Counted from the stretch's first letter, positions 10,860-19,107 are shown. The stretch is 34,816 nt of DNA from Candidatus Onthousia excrementipullorum (GCA_018712385.1 DVHC01000025.1:1-34816), one strand, 5' to 3'. Numbers and translations: made by a program. The notes: a model not told the origin generated them from the letters alone.

Positions 10860-10881
10860 ATTATTACCTACTTCCTAATTA

Positions 10882-10890
10882 ATTATATCA
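10882..10890 (-). promoter_or_regulatory. Extended -10 promoter of pcrA
   Basis: The minus strand reads TGATATAAT, a perfect extended -10, 23 bp before the pcrA start codon. No good -35 is seen at 16-18 bp. Confidence 0.55.
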
Positions 10891-10924
10891 TTATTTTAAT
10901 TAAGGGAAAAGAAAAAGAGGTCAT

Positions 10925-11848
10925 TTAGACTTCTTTATTGTCAGCATCAAGAATATAAAGGAAATAGTTTATATCACGATAGAAGTTATCAATAGCGAGT
11001 GGTTCTATTATAAAGTATAGTTTAGCATCTAATAAATCTCTTAACATATTGGATAATAGTAATCTGATTCTTCTAATAATAGCGATACTTCTTTCTGTTA
11101 AATCCTTTTGATTTTCAGGGGATAGGGGTAGGCTATTATAATCTTCAAGTAACTGTGGATATATTTCATTTAATATATTATTTAATACTTCTATATATGA
11201 TGTTGCATTGGGATCGATTAATCCTCTTAAGAAAGAAGTTATTTCATATGCTGTTATATTGTAACCATATTCTGTATCTAAGGCAATTATTGGATCTTTT
11301 CTTATCATTTCTTTTAATCTATTTAATTCTCCTATATATAGTTCAATTTCTATTATCATAAAGTTATACATAGTAGGATAGGAATATGAAAATAGATTAT
11401 TAGATGTCATCTCACCTCTTATTTCTCTTGCAAGATTTATAAACTCATTTGCAATAGATGTGGCTCTATCATTAAAAGATGTCAAGATTGTAATTAACTC
11501 ATCATTCACTTCAAATGTATCTGTCGGAGTAAGTTTAAGTTGCATCTCTGTTATATCGGTACCAAGATTTAAATTAAAAAGTTTTTCTGTTAATCTTTCT
11601 ATAGGCAAGGTATACTCTGTATAAAATATTTGATAATTTAGTCCTTTAGATGGTACTTTTCCATTAGTTAAGGTTACTATTTCTCTACCTAAATCTTGAC
11701 TTTCTCTAGCTAGAAGCGCCGCTCTTCCTTTATAGGGATTATCTCCATAAAAGGAAAGTTCAATATTAATACAAAAATCTCTTAATGTCCTTAAATAATA
11801 TAGATTAGTATCTATAGACTCTTTATAAAACTCTTCTTCTGTTAACAT
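10925..11848 (-). CDS. DUF2935-like all-helical protein
   Basis: A 307-residue, mostly helical soluble protein. Two segments resemble DUF2935 repeats. One begins NLYYLRTLRDFCINIELSF with an ALLARESQDLGREI helix. The other, around residues 195-215, reads EITSFLRGLIDP, like the H-A-x-F-I-R-G-x-x-D-P helix of that family. DUF2935 domains have a ferritin-like four-helix shape and occur in spore-forming Firmicutes; the role is unknown. The His residues seen in some members are not obvious here, so metal binding is doubtful. ATG start with TTGGTGAT upstream. It follows the membrane-protein gene across a hairpin terminator, so it probably has its own promoter in the short gap. Family call moderate. 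Confidence 0.55.
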   Translation of the reverse strand: MLTEEEFYKESIDTNLYYLRTLRDFCINIELSFYGDNPYKGRAALLARESQDLGREIVTLTNGKVPSKGLNYQIFYTEYTLPIERLTEKLFNLNLGTDITEMQLKLTPTDTFEVNDELITILTSFNDRATSIANEFINLAREIRGEMTSNNLFSYSYPTMYNFMIIEIELYIGELNRLKEMIRKDPIIALDTEYGYNITAYEITSFLRGLIDPNATSYIEVLNNILNEIYPQLLEDYNSLPLSPENQKDLTERSIAIIRRIRLLLSNMLRDLLDAKLYFIIEPLAIDNFYRDINYFLYILDADNKEV

Positions 11849-11873
11849 TTTATCACCAATTAATTATATGCAT

Positions 11874-11907
11874 GAAAAAAAAGAGATAGTATTTTAACTA
11901 ATCTCTT
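11874..11907 (-). terminator. Rho-independent terminator of the sortase operon
   Basis: On the minus strand AAGAGAT-TAGT pairs with ACTA-TCTCTT (one bulged base), followed by eight T. The stem overlaps the stop codon of the 288-residue membrane-protein gene. It ends the adhesin-sortase-membrane protein transcript. Confidence 0.8.
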
Positions 11908-12764
11908 ATGCTTTGATATAATTTATTTAATTCTGTAAGAGGGTTATCTTCAACAGTTTTTTCTTCTTCTTTCGCTTGTTCTTTTTCTTTTTCTTCTTTT
12001 AGTATTTTAACCATAAGCTTATACTCATCTAAGGTAAAGTTTTGTCCTAATAAGTTTATAGCAGGTTGTTCTTCTTTCTTTTCTTGTTTTGGTTCTTCTA
12101 TAACAACTTGTTTCTTAGGAACTTTATAAGCTTCTTTAACATCAAAATCATGAATTATATTATAGTTTGTAAAAGATTCTACTTGGATTAAATTATGTTT
12201 ATATTGATATTTTCTTATAAGATAGTAAATTCCTAGAACTACCATCCAAAAGACAAAGATAAACATACTTAATTCTAAAAGACTTCTAACAGCATTACTA
12301 CTATATAATTCTGTGATATTAAAGACATCTAGGTTAAGTGTAGCGATTTGTGATATCGCTAATATAAATAAGTACATAATGATAGCGAACGCCGTAGAAT
12401 TTATAACTTTTAGCTTAAAATCTGCTTTACTACTAAATATTGTTTTAAATAAAACGACGTTAGTTATAATTAACATAAGAAGATAAATAACAATATTTGG
12501 AAAGTAATAAGTTATAAACACTTCATTAATAGCATAATCTAACAAGGTCATAAAACTACTACCATACTGGAAGGCTATAAAGATAAAGCCTGCTAGGTAT
12601 AATAGAATATAAGTTCTTTTACTTTGCTTTCTATTAGAACCATTAGTAGTAATAAATATGATAGTTAGAATTACTATGGCTGCTAATATCATTAGATATA
12701 AGTTTTTAGATGTAATTAAATTAAAAACTGTTTGTAATTTTGTTATCAATGATAATGGACTCAT
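11898..12764 (-). CDS. Multi-pass membrane protein with charged C-terminal tail, sortase-linked
   Basis: I do not recognise the family. About six hydrophobic segments fill residues 10-200 (for example MILAAIVILTIIFIT and VIYLLMLIITNVVLF). A cytoplasmic-type tail of about 85 residues then contains VVIEEPKQEKKEEQ and a predicted charged coiled coil (LMVKILKEEKEKEQAKEEE). I chose the ATG three codons inside the longest frame: AGGGGG lies 8 bases before it, while the earlier start is a GTG inside that leader. Length is then 288 residues. It lies 19 bp after the sortase gene and before a terminator, so it is the last gene of the surface-protein operon. It may help place or process the adhesin; this is inference from position only. 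Confidence 0.75.
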   Translation of the reverse strand: MSPLSLITKLQTVFNLITSKNLYLMILAAIVILTIIFITTNGSNRKQSKRTYILLYLAGFIFIAFQYGSSFMTLLDYAINEVFITYYFPNIVIYLLMLIITNVVLFKTIFSSKADFKLKVINSTAFAIIMYLFILAISQIATLNLDVFNITELYSSNAVRSLLELSMFIFVFWMVVLGIYYLIRKYQYKHNLIQVESFTNYNIIHDFDVKEAYKVPKKQVVIEEPKQEKKEEQPAINLLGQNFTLDEYKLMVKILKEEKEKEQAKEEEKTVEDNPLTELNKLYQSIRD

Positions 12765-12783
12765 TAATAACACCCCCTTTTAT

Positions 12784-13440
12784 TTATTCGACACTATCTA
12801 GTTCTGCTATATAAATAGTTTGTGTAGAACTATCATCTTTAGTACAGGTAATTAAGGTAAGTGTCGTCTTATCATAATTTCTCTTAATAGAGACAGTACC
12901 TGTATTTTTTTGTTTATATATATTTGTTATTTTGTATTTGTAGTTTATACCAGCATAGGTAACTATAGCTTCATCTCCTACTTCTAGTTTGTATAAGTTT
13001 TTAAAGAAAGCTTTCCAACCAGTACCAGAGTGTCCTGCTATTATTAAGTTACCATTAGTAACATCTGGCATATCACTACCTTTTATTATTTCTATATTTG
13101 CTTCTACAGTATTAAGCTTTGATGTAATATTGTAAAAACCCCTTCTAAACTTTATTTTTGGTATTTCTAAGTAACCAATATAACTTTCAATATCTTGATA
13201 ATTTTTGGTATTTGTTTCTTCTTCATCAGTATTAACTTCTGTAGTGTTAACATCATATATTTCAGTCTCTCGATTATCATATATCTGTTCATTCATATAA
13301 TCATAGGCGAATAGTTTTTTATCACTGATGAAGTTATAAAGAATAAAGAATCCTCCAATTGTTATTACAAAGGCTCCAATAAGAGCGACTGTACTAGGAG
13401 AGATTCTTTTCTTCTTATTTAACTTTTTGTTTTTTGCCAT
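12784..13440 (-). CDS. Sortase, membrane-anchored cysteine transpeptidase
   Basis: Cuts a sorting signal and joins the surface protein to the cell wall or to another pilin. There is a Lys-rich N terminus, one membrane segment at about 16-38, and a linker. The sortase barrel follows from about 88 (IGYLEIPKIKFRRGFY). Catalytic H137 sits in IIAGHSGTG and C199 in TLTLITC. The usual catalytic Arg a few residues after Cys is not visible: the strand reads TQTIYIAEL, with Gln207 near the expected place. The gene overlaps the adhesin gene by 26 bp in another frame, so the two are translationally coupled and the adhesin is its likely substrate. The short length and single membrane segment fit several classes; class not assigned. 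Confidence 0.9.
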   Translation of the reverse strand: MAKNKKLNKKKRISPSTVALIGAFVITIGGFFILYNFISDKKLFAYDYMNEQIYDNRETEIYDVNTTEVNTDEEETNTKNYQDIESYIGYLEIPKIKFRRGFYNITSKLNTVEANIEIIKGSDMPDVTNGNLIIAGHSGTGWKAFFKNLYKLEVGDEAIVTYAGINYKYKITNIYKQKNTGTVSIKRNYDKTTLTLITCTKDDSSTQTIYIAELDSVE

Positions 13441-15505
13441 TGTAGTATACGAATCCTACTCCGGATATTAAAAGCACTGATCCAAATAAAGTACTTATTA
13501 GGGATTTACTACTTCCAGTAAATGGAACTTCTACTATTTCGTTATTTTCAAAGAAAACTAAGGCAGTAGGTGTTTCATCACTGATTGTAAATGTATATAT
13601 TTCATCACTCTTTGTATATCCTTCAGGAGCTTGTTTTTCTTCTACTGTGTATTTGCCATCTTTTAATCCTGTAAGAGTGTGTCCTTCTTCTGTTGATGTA
13701 AACTCATCTACTATATTGCCATCACTATCTCTGATTATAAGTACGGCTCCATATATTGGGTTACCTGTTTTACCATCAACTTTAAAGATGGTTACTAATT
13801 TTTCAATAGCTTTGTTTTCAATTGTAATTTCTGCTTTGTTATTAGTATCACTGATTGTGAAGTTATAAACTTTATCTGTTTTCTCATAACCTTTAGGAGC
13901 AGTTTTCTCTTCTACTGTATATGTTCCATCGGCTAAATTTTCTAAGATGTGTGATTTTGTTGTAGTAGTAAATTCTTCTACAACTTTTCCAGTACTGTCC
14001 TTTACTACTAAGACAGCTCCTGCAACTGGTTTTTTAGTAACTGAATCTATTTTTATAATTTCTGCTGTTTTTTCAATTAATTTATTTTTTATAGTAATTT
14101 CAGCTTTATTATTTGTATCACTAATTGTAAATTTAAATACTTCATTTGTTTTTTCATAGCCTTTAGGAGCAGTTTTCTCTTCTACTGTATATGTTCCATC
14201 AGCTAAATCTTTTAGAACATGTGCACTTGTTGTAGTAGTAAATTCTTCTACGACTTTTCCATTAGCATCTTTTACTACTAAGACAGCTCCTGCTACGGCT
14301 TTACCTGTTTCAGCATCTACTTTTATGATAGTCGCTTCTTTATTTATTTCATCATTTCTAAATCTAATTGAGATATTTCTATTAGTATCACTGATTGTGA
14401 ATTTTACTACTTGATCATTTAAGATATAACCAGCTGGTGCTTTAGTTTCTTGTAATGTATAAGTACCATTTGGTAAGTTTTTAATTACATGTGATGATGT
14501 TGTAGATGTCCAAGTTGCAACGGTCTTACCAGCACTATCTTTTACTACAAAAGTAGCTCCTGCTAGTGGTTTATTAGTAGCATCATCTATTTTAGTAATG
14601 GTAACTTTACTTGTTGAAAGTGTTAAAATAGTTTGATCTGTTACAGTTGATGTATCTGGATATAATACAGAACCAAATACACTTTGTTTTGTTGGATCGC
14701 TTGATTTATACATATAAGCTTTATTTATTGAACCTGTGGCTGTTGCTTTAACTGTAATATTTAAATTACCTACATCAACAGAATCAACTGGTATTCTAAC
14801 TTTAAAGCTTTCATTTGTTGCAAATGATGTTTGAGCAGCTCCAGTAGAAGCATTAACTACTGTTGTTCCTGATGGAGCTCCACTTAATGAGATTGTATAA
14901 TTACCTGTTGTATATAATGTTTTTACACTAATAGCATTAGATTCATAATATTTTTTATCACTTGATAAGTTTAGCGAAGTATCATTATTTACTAAACTTA
15001 TAGCTGGAGTAGCATATGAAGTAACTCCTTCAGCTCCTTTTACTAATTTAATAATATATTGTCTTAAATTATGTGGGTCAGAACCTGTTGTCTTAAATTG
15101 GTCTGGTAAGTTATGAGTACCCATATGTAAATCCATATACCACCATAAAGCAGCTTGAGTAATATAGTAGTCCATATCATCATTACCAGTTATACTAGTT
15201 CTAGGAAAACCATTTGATAAGATATAAGCGATTGGTGCAGGTGCTTCTCCTTCTAGTGTCATAGTAACACCATATGGAATACCTAGATTAAAGTCACGAC
15301 AGTAAACATAACCACCTAAACTACTAGTTAGTTTACCATAGTGCCAGTTATCGATGTATCCTTCAAGTAATTTTTCACTATCTGCTGTGAATGTTGTTGG
15401 AGCAGAAGACGCTGCATTTGCTCCTGTTAAAGTAAATATACCTAGCGTTGCAATTAAAACTGCTAGTATCATTAATTTGAATTTATGCATTTTTAATTTT
15501 TTCAT
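13415..15505 (-). CDS. Thioester-domain surface adhesin with four CnaB repeats and VPFTG sorting signal
   Basis: Secreted, wall-anchored protein of 696 residues. A signal peptide spans residues 1-32. A thioester domain follows, with C69 (YVYCRD) and Q117 (ITQAALWWY). These match the Cys and Gln motifs that form an internal thioester used for covalent host binding in Gram-positive adhesins. Residues about 165-295 are a beta-rich stalk. Four CnaB/SpaA-type domains follow at about 300-388, 389-478, 479-568 and 569-658. CnaB1 shows the isopeptide set K305, E353 (LQETKAPAGY) and N384. The sorting signal VPFTG at 660-664 precedes a membrane helix and Lys tail. It lies first in the operon with the sortase and a membrane protein, behind a good promoter. 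Known families give the mechanism; the host target is unknown. Confidence 0.93.
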   Translation of the reverse strand: MKKLKMHKFKLMILAVLIATLGIFTLTGANAASSAPTTFTADSEKLLEGYIDNWHYGKLTSSLGGYVYCRDFNLGIPYGVTMTLEGEAPAPIAYILSNGFPRTSITGNDDMDYYITQAALWWYMDLHMGTHNLPDQFKTTGSDPHNLRQYIIKLVKGAEGVTSYATPAISLVNNDTSLNLSSDKKYYESNAISVKTLYTTGNYTISLSGAPSGTTVVNASTGAAQTSFATNESFKVRIPVDSVDVGNLNITVKATATGSINKAYMYKSSDPTKQSVFGSVLYPDTSTVTDQTILTLSTSKVTITKIDDATNKPLAGATFVVKDSAGKTVATWTSTTSSHVIKNLPNGTYTLQETKAPAGYILNDQVVKFTISDTNRNISIRFRNDEINKEATIIKVDAETGKAVAGAVLVVKDANGKVVEEFTTTTSAHVLKDLADGTYTVEEKTAPKGYEKTNEVFKFTISDTNNKAEITIKNKLIEKTAEIIKIDSVTKKPVAGAVLVVKDSTGKVVEEFTTTTKSHILENLADGTYTVEEKTAPKGYEKTDKVYNFTISDTNNKAEITIENKAIEKLVTIFKVDGKTGNPIYGAVLIIRDSDGNIVDEFTSTEEGHTLTGLKDGKYTVEEKQAPEGYTKSDEIYTFTISDETPTALVFFENNEIVEVPFTGSSKSLISTLFGSVLLISGVGFVYYNGKKQKVK
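13802..14341 (-). repeat. Two near-identical 270-bp CnaB-coding repeats
   Basis: CnaB domains 2 and 3 (residues 389-478 and 479-568) are each 90 residues and share long identical stretches such as GTYTVEEKTAPKGYEKT. This implies recent duplication and allows stalk length to change by recombination. Confidence 0.85.
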
Positions 15506-15537
15506 TTAAAATCCCCCCAATTTGTTTTTGTGCCTAT

Positions 15538-15566
15538 ATTATAACACTTTTTTTATAAATATGCAA
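15538..15566 (-). promoter_or_regulatory. Sigma-A promoter of the adhesin-sortase operon
   Basis: Minus strand: TTGCAT, 17 bp, TATAAT, with TG one base before the -10 (extended). It lies 33 bp before the adhesin start codon, which is preceded by a run of six G as RBS. Confidence 0.75.
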
Positions 15567-15583
15567 GATATTTCGAAAAATAG

Positions 15584-15622
15584 CAAAAAGTAGAACTGTT
15601 TAAACAATAAATCAGTTCTACT
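15584..15622 (-). terminator. Terminator after the YtxH gene
   Basis: On the minus strand AGTAGAACTG pairs with CAGTTCTACT over a 14-base loop, followed by TTTTT. It ends the transcript carrying the DUF948 and YtxH genes and insulates the adhesin promoter. Confidence 0.85.
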
Positions 15623-15648
15623 ATATTATATTATATTAATATTTTCTT

Positions 15649-16065
15649 TTATTTTTCTTTAACTTCTTTAGATTCTAGTTTTTCTAGAACGTCACTAACT
15701 ACATCAATGGCTTTTAATCTTAACTCTTCAGCTGCTTTTTCTAAGACTGGTGTTCCTTTAGCAACTGCAAGATTAACTAAGTCTTGACATTTTTTCTTTA
15801 TATCTTCACCTTTTTTCTTAGCAATCTTTAAAGCTTTTTCTTTATCTAAATCTTCTAGTTCTGCTTTAATTTCATCTACTTTCTCTTCAAACATCGCTTT
15901 AACTTCTTCAGTATCTACTGATTTTATTTTAGCAACGACGTTATCTAACTTTTCTTTTAAATCTTTTCTTGTTTCACTACCTTTTTTAGGTGCAAATAAA
16001 ATTCCTAGGCCTGCACCAATAGCAGCTCCTGCTACAAATTTTCCAATTCCACTTTTTTTACTCAT
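15649..16065 (-). CDS. YtxH-domain membrane-associated protein
   Basis: A 138-residue protein with the YtxH pattern at the N terminus: one glycine-rich membrane segment (KFVAGAAIGAGLGILFAPKKG) followed by long charged helices rich in Lys and Glu. YtxH proteins in Bacillus are general-stress proteins of unclear role. I chose ATG 16065 because GGGAG lies six bases before it; a TTG directly upstream is less likely. It overlaps the DUF948 gene by 8 bp. DUF948 and YtxH often sit together in Firmicutes, as here, and probably act as a membrane-linked pair. Confidence 0.88.
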   Translation of the reverse strand: MSKKSGIGKFVAGAAIGAGLGILFAPKKGSETRKDLKEKLDNVVAKIKSVDTEEVKAMFEEKVDEIKAELEDLDKEKALKIAKKKGEDIKKKCQDLVNLAVAKGTPVLEKAAEELRLKAIDVVSDVLEKLESKEVKEK

Positions 16066-16330
16066 CAATATCTCCCTTTCCTTTCTTATTAAATATACTT
16101 GTTATAAAATTAACAATACTACCAACAACAGTATCAGTAACTAAAGTTAATTTATTACTAACAGTATCAACTAAATTAAAGACTCCATCTAAATTGTCTA
16201 GTTTTTTCTTGGTATCATCTAAAATAGCATCTACTTTATTTAGTGTGTCTAATGCTTTTAAAGCTAGAACTATTAAAATAATTACTAATACTATTAATAG
16301 ACTATCCAAAATAACCCCTAATAATTCCAC
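16058..16330 (-). CDS. DUF948-family membrane protein
   Basis: A 90-residue protein with one N-terminal membrane helix (VILDSLLIVLVIILIVLAL) and then an amphipathic helix (TLNKVDAILDDTKKKLDNL), the usual form of DUF948 proteins. GTG start, with AAGGAG eight bases upstream and only 3 bp after the preceding stop. It is coupled to the downstream YtxH gene by overlap. Role unknown; paired with YtxH in many Firmicutes, some under envelope or general stress control. Confidence 0.82.
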   Translation of the reverse strand: MELLGVILDSLLIVLVIILIVLALKALDTLNKVDAILDDTKKKLDNLDGVFNLVDTVSNKLTLVTDTVVGSIVNFITSIFNKKGKGDIDE

Positions 16331-16333
16331 TTT

Positions 16334-17302
16334 TTATTCTCCTTTCTTCTCATCATACATTGAATCGATTAAATCAAATAGATTATCTTCAATGCTAGTA
16401 TCATCATTTTTAGGTTCCTCTTCATCAAAATTCTTTAAATCTGTTCTTCTACCTGTCGCTTTTTCATGAGAAACATCTTTATAGTCGATGTTATACTCTA
16501 ATCCTAAATCACTATAGTATTCTTCAGCATCTCCCATAGTAACTTTTGCAACTGATGGAGTATTATCATCACTAATATCTAGAAGGCTATCTTCTTCTTT
16601 AATAACAAAATCATCTGCTTCTTTTTCATCATCTTTTGGGGTTTCTTTTTGTTTGTTTGAAGTAAGCTCTTCTTCAAAGATATCATCACTATTGCCATAA
16701 GCCTTTTCTCTAACACTATCAACATCAATATTTTTTGACTTATAACTACTAGTTATTCTAACTTCTTTTTTTGTCACAATATCGTCTTTTTTGTAGTTTT
16801 GGTCTAAAACACCATAAATTGGAGAAATAATTGGAGAAGGATGAAATGTTTTCTTTTCTTTTTGTCTAGAAGCACTTCCATATTCATGTATCTTTATTTC
16901 ATTATCATTAAGAGAACCATAAAGATTTTTTTGTTCATGTTTTTTATCTCCTTGATATAAAGGCCTTGTTTCTTTAACTTCTTTTTTTATAGGTTTAGGT
17001 TTTTCTTCTTTTTTAGGGTCTACTTTAGGAAGTGGTTTTGGTTCTTTCTTTTCCTCTAAGTCAATAAAATCATCATCTAAAATAGCTTTAAACTTAAAAT
17101 CTCTATTAGGAGTTTCAACCTTTGTCTCTTTCTTCTCTTCTTCAACTATTAAATCTTCCTTTGGCGCTTGTTTCTTAGGTTTATCTTCAACTATTATTTT
17201 TTTGGCAATAGGTTTTTCTTTCTTCTTTACTTCTTTTTTTTCTTCAACTTCTACATATTCTTCTTCAAAAAGAGCATTTTTTAATTTATCTAGTAGTTTC
17301 AT
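16334..17302 (-). CDS. Acidic, largely disordered protein of unknown function
   Basis: A 322-residue protein that is mostly low-complexity Lys/Glu/Asp/Pro sequence. A short N-terminal amphipathic helix (MKLLDKLKNALFEEE) could touch the membrane. In the middle lies an uncharged island, HPSPIISPIYGVLDQNYKK, followed by a basic patch; this looks like a conserved linear motif, perhaps a docking site. The C terminus ends in another helix (NLFDLIDSMYDEKKG). No enzyme motif is present. It is placed between a lipoprotein gene and the DUF948-YtxH pair with gaps of 18 and 3 bp, so it belongs to a small envelope operon. A scaffold role is inference. Confidence 0.75.
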   Translation of the reverse strand: MKLLDKLKNALFEEEYVEVEEKKEVKKKEKPIAKKIIVEDKPKKQAPKEDLIVEEEKKETKVETPNRDFKFKAILDDDFIDLEEKKEPKPLPKVDPKKEEKPKPIKKEVKETRPLYQGDKKHEQKNLYGSLNDNEIKIHEYGSASRQKEKKTFHPSPIISPIYGVLDQNYKKDDIVTKKEVRITSSYKSKNIDVDSVREKAYGNSDDIFEEELTSNKQKETPKDDEKEADDFVIKEEDSLLDISDDNTPSVAKVTMGDAEEYYSDLGLEYNIDYKDVSHEKATGRRTDLKNFDEEEPKNDDTSIEDNLFDLIDSMYDEKKGE

Positions 17303-17320
17303 GAATTTACTCCACCTTTC

Positions 17321-17998
17321 TTAGTTTTCTTCTATTTCTATTCTATCTTCGCTAGTATTCTTATCGCCATAGCCTTCATAGATACCATATTTTTCCTCAT
17401 ATTCTAGATAGGTATCCTTTGTAGCAGTACTGCCTTTTGGTTTCATAACGTCATATGTATCTTCTTTATAATTTAGGACATTGTTACCTATAAGACTCTC
17501 TAAAACTGTTCTGTTAAATTCTAGAGACTTTAAAATACTACTCATATTTATAATAGCACTTTTTATCTCATTTTCTTTAACAAATGCTTCAATTTTACCA
17601 TAATTGTACATGTATTCTATAAAATATCTATCTGTATCTTCTATTTTTGTTATTTCTAAATATCCTTTTTTCTTGTTATAGTTTAATTCTTTAGAAAAGT
17701 ATGCTTTTTTATTTACTTTGTAATCTGCCTCTTCTTTATTATAGTAACTAACAACATCAATATAGAAATAGTAGGTATTATTGTACTCATCTTTTAAACT
17801 AGCATTATATTCGTCTTTTTCTAATAGTTTTAAGCCTTTAGGTATATAGTACTCATATCCTTCAAAGACATTATTAGATAGGTTAGTATCACTTTCTAGC
17901 ATAACATCTACTACTTCATCTATACTCATATTGGTTAAGTTAGTACAACCTGTTAGAGTTAAGACAGCGATTATTAATAAAATTATTTTCTTTTTCAA
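17321..17998 (-). CDS. Lipoprotein of unknown function
   Basis: The N terminus has Lys residues, a hydrophobic stretch and the lipobox LTGC near residue 18, so it should be lipid-anchored outside the membrane. The 225-residue mature part has many Tyr, Asp and Glu and no motif I know. TTG start: it is the only start in frame with the signal peptide, and AGGTG lies upstream. It follows trmB by 49 bp with its own extended -10 promoter in the gap, and heads the operon with the disordered, DUF948 and YtxH proteins. Confidence 0.85.
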   Translation of the reverse strand: MKKKIILLIIAVLTLTGCTNLTNMSIDEVVDVMLESDTNLSNNVFEGYEYYIPKGLKLLEKDEYNASLKDEYNNTYYFYIDVVSYYNKEEADYKVNKKAYFSKELNYNKKKGYLEITKIEDTDRYFIEYMYNYGKIEAFVKENEIKSAIINMSSILKSLEFNRTVLESLIGNNVLNYKEDTYDVMKPKGSTATKDTYLEYEEKYGIYEGYGDKNTSEDRIEIEEN

Positions 17999-18021
17999 TA
18001 TGCAACACCTACTCTTATATA

Positions 18022-18051
18022 ATTATAGCAAATAAATATTTAGTTTGTCAC
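18022..18051 (-). promoter_or_regulatory. Promoter of the lipoprotein operon
   Basis: Minus strand: GTGACA, 18 bp, TATAAT, with TGC directly before the -10 (extended type). The -35 overlaps the end of trmB. Confidence 0.6.
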
Positions 18052-18674
18052 TTCTTTTGTGCAAAAAGATGATAGACATTTTTCCCTATTTTATTAAAAC
18101 GCATCTCATATTCACTCATAATTATATCAGTATGGGTATTATGATAGTCAAATGAGATATCACTTAAGGCATAGCCATTACTACTTAAAGTTTCAAGGGA
18201 ATAGATAAATAAATCTTCATTATCAGTTTTCATTTCTATTCTTTTAGTATCTTTAAATAATGTATCATACTTATCTAAAAATATTTTACTAGTTAAACGT
18301 CTATTGTGCCATCTTGTCTTAGGCCATGGGTCTGAGAAGTTTAAATAGATTAAATCTATCTCTTTAGAAAATACTTTATCTATATCTAGAGCATTCATTC
18401 TAATTAGTTTTAAATTATCTAAGTCATCGGGTATTTTTTTAATCGCTTTTGCCATAACACTATCAAACTTTTCTATTCCTATATAGTTAATATCTTTGTA
18501 TTTAAGGGCATTTTCTAGAATAAATTTACCTTTACCCATACCTATTTCAATATAGATAGGATTATCATTATTAAATAGTTCTTTCCATTTTCCTTTATAG
18601 TCTTCAGGATTTTTAATTAAATATTTACAATTATTTAGTATTTCTTCTTTATCTTTAACATTTCTTAAACGCAT
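18048..18674 (-). CDS. trmB: tRNA (guanine-N7-)-methyltransferase TrmB
   Basis: Methylates G46 in the variable loop of tRNAs using S-adenosylmethionine. The SAM site IEIGMGKGKF is at 43-52, then YIGIEKFDSV. The family hallmark DPWPKTRWHNRRL starts at residue 115 and supplies the catalytic and tRNA-binding residues. I chose the ATG coding MRLRNVKDK (208 residues, normal for TrmB). TTGGAGG lies six bases before it, whereas a start six codons earlier would begin inside that leader. It is transcribed away from the small coiled-coil gene at 18758. Confidence 0.96.
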   Translation of the reverse strand: MRLRNVKDKEEILNNCKYLIKNPEDYKGKWKELFNNDNPIYIEIGMGKGKFILENALKYKDINYIGIEKFDSVMAKAIKKIPDDLDNLKLIRMNALDIDKVFSKEIDLIYLNFSDPWPKTRWHNRRLTSKIFLDKYDTLFKDTKRIEMKTDNEDLFIYSLETLSSNGYALSDISFDYHNTHTDIIMSEYEMRFNKIGKNVYHLFAQKK

Positions 18675-18757
18675 AATAAACCTCCAAGTCATATAGCATA
18701 TTTTATCATAAATAAATAATCTTTTGAATATAATATCTTGAAAGTGAGGAAAAATAT

Positions 18758-19003
18758 ATGAATCAAGGTATGCCTATGTGGCCAATGAATCCTAATATGA
18801 ATCCTAATATGGGAGGTTGGCAAAACTCTAATAATATGAATCAAAGGCTTAATAGTCTAGAGAATCAAGTTAATAGACTTGAAAGACAAATGAGAAGATT
18901 AGAAAATAGGGTTAATAGAATTGAATCTACTATGATTAGTCCAAGAAACTACGATAGTCAATCTACTGGTTATGGTAATAGTAATGATAAATATATGATG
19001 TAA
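18758..19003 (+). CDS. Small Met/Asn-rich coiled-coil protein
   Basis: An 81-residue protein. Residues 1-28 are rich in Met, Pro and Asn with repeats of NPNM and Trp at 8 and 21. Residues 29-58 form a heptad coiled coil (LNSLENQVNRLERQMRRL), and the tail is Gly/Ser/Tyr-rich. This make-up resembles small spore-coat or surface-assembly proteins, but I know no matching family. ATG start with AGTGAGGAAA upstream and a TATAAT box at about 18729, without a clear -35. A strong terminator follows directly, so it is a single-gene unit. The coiled coil suggests self-assembly. Confidence 0.75.
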   Translation: MNQGMPMWPMNPNMNPNMGGWQNSNNMNQRLNSLENQVNRLERQMRRLENRVNRIESTMISPRNYDSQSTGYGNSNDKYMM

Positions 19004-19028
19004 AGAGCTTAGGCTCTTTTATTTTTTT
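19002..19028 (+). terminator. Terminator of the small coiled-coil gene
   Basis: AAAGAGC pairs with GCTCTTT over a TTAG loop, followed by a T-rich tract. It begins at the stop codon. Confidence 0.85.
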
Positions 19029-19059
19029 GTTAGAGAAAAAAATTTTGGGCATACTAAAA

Positions 19060-19088
19060 TTGACAGTTATAGTTAAATAAATTATACT
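19060..19088 (+). promoter_or_regulatory. Sigma-A promoter of the femX1-femX2 operon
   Basis: TTGACA, exactly 17 bp, TATACT, ending 19 bp before the start codon of the first FemABX gene. Confidence 0.85.
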
Positions 19089-19107
19089 TTATATAGGAAG
19101 TGACCAT

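Noticed and set aside
13647-14159. Plus-strand open frames inside the adhesin gene
   Set aside because: They are shadows of the CnaB repeats in the real minus-strand gene, without ribosome sites.
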